From Selenomonas sp. GACV-9 (GTDB lineage: Bacteria; Bacillota; Negativicutes; Selenomonadales; Selenomonadaceae), in contig FPAX01000009.1 in NCBI GenBank assembly GCA_900116485.1, positions 1 through 64,000 on the forward strand: 64,000 nt of DNA. Reading direction: 5' to 3'. Positions 62,776-64,000 of this stretch are shown piece after piece (position 1 is the first letter of the stretch; the number at the start of each line of letters is the position of its first letter). The notes beneath the pieces are model-generated. The model was given only the letters and a program-made list of their open reading frames with translations. It ran no database searches and had not been told where the DNA came from. The position numbers were made by a program, and so were the translations under genes.

Positions 62776-64000
62776 ATGGTACGACTTGACCACGAGGTGC
62801 TTCAGAACGTATTGAAGCCGTCCCGCTATACTGGCGGCGAGTGGAATGCCGTGAAGAAAGATTGGGATAAGGTGGATTGCACCTTTGCACTGGCGCTGCC
62901 GGATGTCTACGAGGTCGGCATGAGCAACCTCGGCCTGGCCATCCTGTACGAGGTGCTGAACCGTCAGCCAAACATTGCCGCAGAACGAGTCTATGCGCCT
63001 TGGACGGATATGGAGCAGGAGATGCGCGCGCGGCAGATTCCGCTGTTCTCGCTCGAGACCCATACGGAACTTACTGCTTTTGACCTGTTAGGTTTTTCGC
63101 TGCAGTATGAGATGATCTATTCGAACGTGCTCAACATGCTCGATTTGGCAGGCATACCTATCTGGGCCAAAGACCGTGATATCGATATGCCGTTCATCGT
63201 GGGCGGCGGCCCTTGCGTCTACAACGTGGAGCCTATTGCGGATTTCTTTGATTTCTTCCTCGTTGGTGAGGGCGAAGAGGTCGTCGTTGAGGTATCCAAT
63301 GCGCTGATTGCCTGGAAGAAAGCCGGCCGCCCAGGGGGGCGCCGTGGTTTCCTCGAGCGACTGCTGACCATAGATGGCATCTATGTACCGTCCTTTTATG
63401 AGCCGGTTTACGCTGCAAATGGCGATTATGAGCGCCTGACGCCGCTTTCTGACAAGGCGAAGTCCATCATCTACAAGCGCGTCTGCCGTGATATGGATGA
63501 TGCCATGTCGGTGGAGAATCCCATCGTGCCGTATATGGACATTGTCCATAACCGCATCATGCTCGAGCTGTTCCGTGGCTGCTCGCGCGGTTGCCGCTTC
63601 TGCCAGGCGGGCATCTGCTATCGTCCAGCCCGTGAGCGCACCGAGGCTAAGCTCAAGAAGATGGCCCGTGGCCTGGTGGATAAATCCGGTTACGATGAGA
63701 TGAGCCTGACTTCGCTGTCGTCGGCTGACTATTCCTGCCTGGGGGGTCTTGTGGACAATCTCATGGAGGATTTCAAGGATGAGAAGGTCAGTTTCTCGCT
63801 GCCGTCCTTGCGCATCGATAGCTTTTCCATTGATCTGGCGCATAAGATGCAGCAGGTAAGGAAATCCGGCCTGACCTTTGCGCCCGAGGCGGGCACGCAG
63901 CGGCTGCGCGATGTCATCAACAAGGGCGTTACTGAAGAGAACCTCATGAACGCCTGTGGCTCGGCCTTCCGTCAGGGCTGGAAGCAGGTCAAGCTTTATT
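62776..64000 (+). CDS. B12-binding-type radical SAM protein, TIGR03960-like (3' end outside the window)
   Basis: The first 408 residues are seen; the frame is open to the window edge. An N-terminal cobalamin-binding-like region (FALALPDVYEVGMSNLGLAI, FIVGGGPCVYNVEPIADFFD, LVGEGEEVV) is followed by the radical SAM motif CSRGCRFC with Cys269, Cys273 and Cys276, and PEAGTQRLRDVINKGVT. This fits the TIGR03960 family, commonly beside a DUF2344 gene, rng and rplU. ATG 62776 is preferred with GGAGGA 9 nt upstream. The reaction is unknown. Confidence 0.9.
   Translation, partial: MVRLDHEVLQNVLKPSRYTGGEWNAVKKDWDKVDCTFALALPDVYEVGMSNLGLAILYEVLNRQPNIAAERVYAPWTDMEQEMRARQIPLFSLETHTELTAFDLLGFSLQYEMIYSNVLNMLDLAGIPIWAKDRDIDMPFIVGGGPCVYNVEPIADFFDFFLVGEGEEVVVEVSNALIAWKKAGRPGGRRGFLERLLTIDGIYVPSFYEPVYAANGDYERLTPLSDKAKSIIYKRVCRDMDDAMSVENPIVPYMDIVHNRIMLELFRGCSRGCRFCQAGICYRPARERTEAKLKKMARGLVDKSGYDEMSLTSLSSADYSCLGGLVDNLMEDFKDEKVSFSLPSLRIDSFSIDLAHKMQQVRKSGLTFAPEAGTQRLRDVINKGVTEENLMNACGSAFRQGWKQVKLY

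Overview
This window reads as a chromosomal segment of a motile Firmicute (Bacillota). It most resembles Negativicutes of the Selenomonas type, but that placement is inferred. The firm evidence is gene order: topA-trmFO-hslV-hslU-codY-flgB-flgC-fliE... followed by one very long fla/che run ending in a sigma-28 gene is the classical Bacillus/Clostridia arrangement. FliY, CheC, CheD, CodY, FlhF/FlhG and type III pantothenate kinase are all present. The moderate GC content, the very frequent TTG starts, the class A RNase P RNA and a linked minCDE-rodA cluster fit a Selenomonadaceae-like genome. No outer-membrane gene lies in the window, so a diderm envelope cannot be shown here.

Layout. 1-15.1 kb holds housekeeping genes: birA, coaX, a dus gene and an M18 aminopeptidase, then convergent deoD. 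Next come rnpB, a c-di-AMP (ydaO/yuaA) riboswitch in front of an NlpC/P60 wall hydrolase, a 25-residue membrane ORF, folB, dprA, topA, trmFO, hslVU and codY. 15.26-48.8 kb is a continuous plus-strand flagellar/chemotaxis supercluster. It encodes rod and basal body, export ATPase, hook and hook-length control, the C-ring with FliM and FliY, the export gate, FlhF/FlhG, a PilZ protein, CheB-A-W-C-D, sigma-28, a FapA/DUF342 protein and a SwrB-like protein, plus three small proteins without a confident function. 48.8-50.2 kb holds a lone trpD on the minus strand and a tRNA-Pro/tRNA-Arg pair. 50.4-53.6 kb holds a FIST-GGDEF diguanylate cyclase and an ArsB/NhaD-type ion transporter with a terminator-containing leader. 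53.7-64 kb is the cell-shape and division block (DUF4321-maf-radC-mreBCD-mrdA-minCDE-rodA), ending in a radical SAM gene cut by the window edge.

How the genes work together. The fla/che block should be enough for rod, hook, export apparatus and switch assembly and for a Bacillus-like adaptation pathway (CheB, CheC/FliY phosphatases, CheD). CheR, flagellin, cap, stator and L/P-ring genes must lie elsewhere. FlhF/FlhG set flagellar number and place. The PilZ protein and the nearby FIST-GGDEF enzyme suggest c-di-GMP input to motility. A lytic transglycosylase inside the operon probably opens the wall for the rod. The right-hand block couples wall elongation (MreBCD, PBP2, RodA) to division-site placement (MinCDE).

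Nothing here is clearly a new defence or mobile system. The best leads are the three unnamed small proteins, the in-operon transglycosylase, the transporter leader, the three-way-junction terminator after rodA, and the CodY-like boxes in front of codY.
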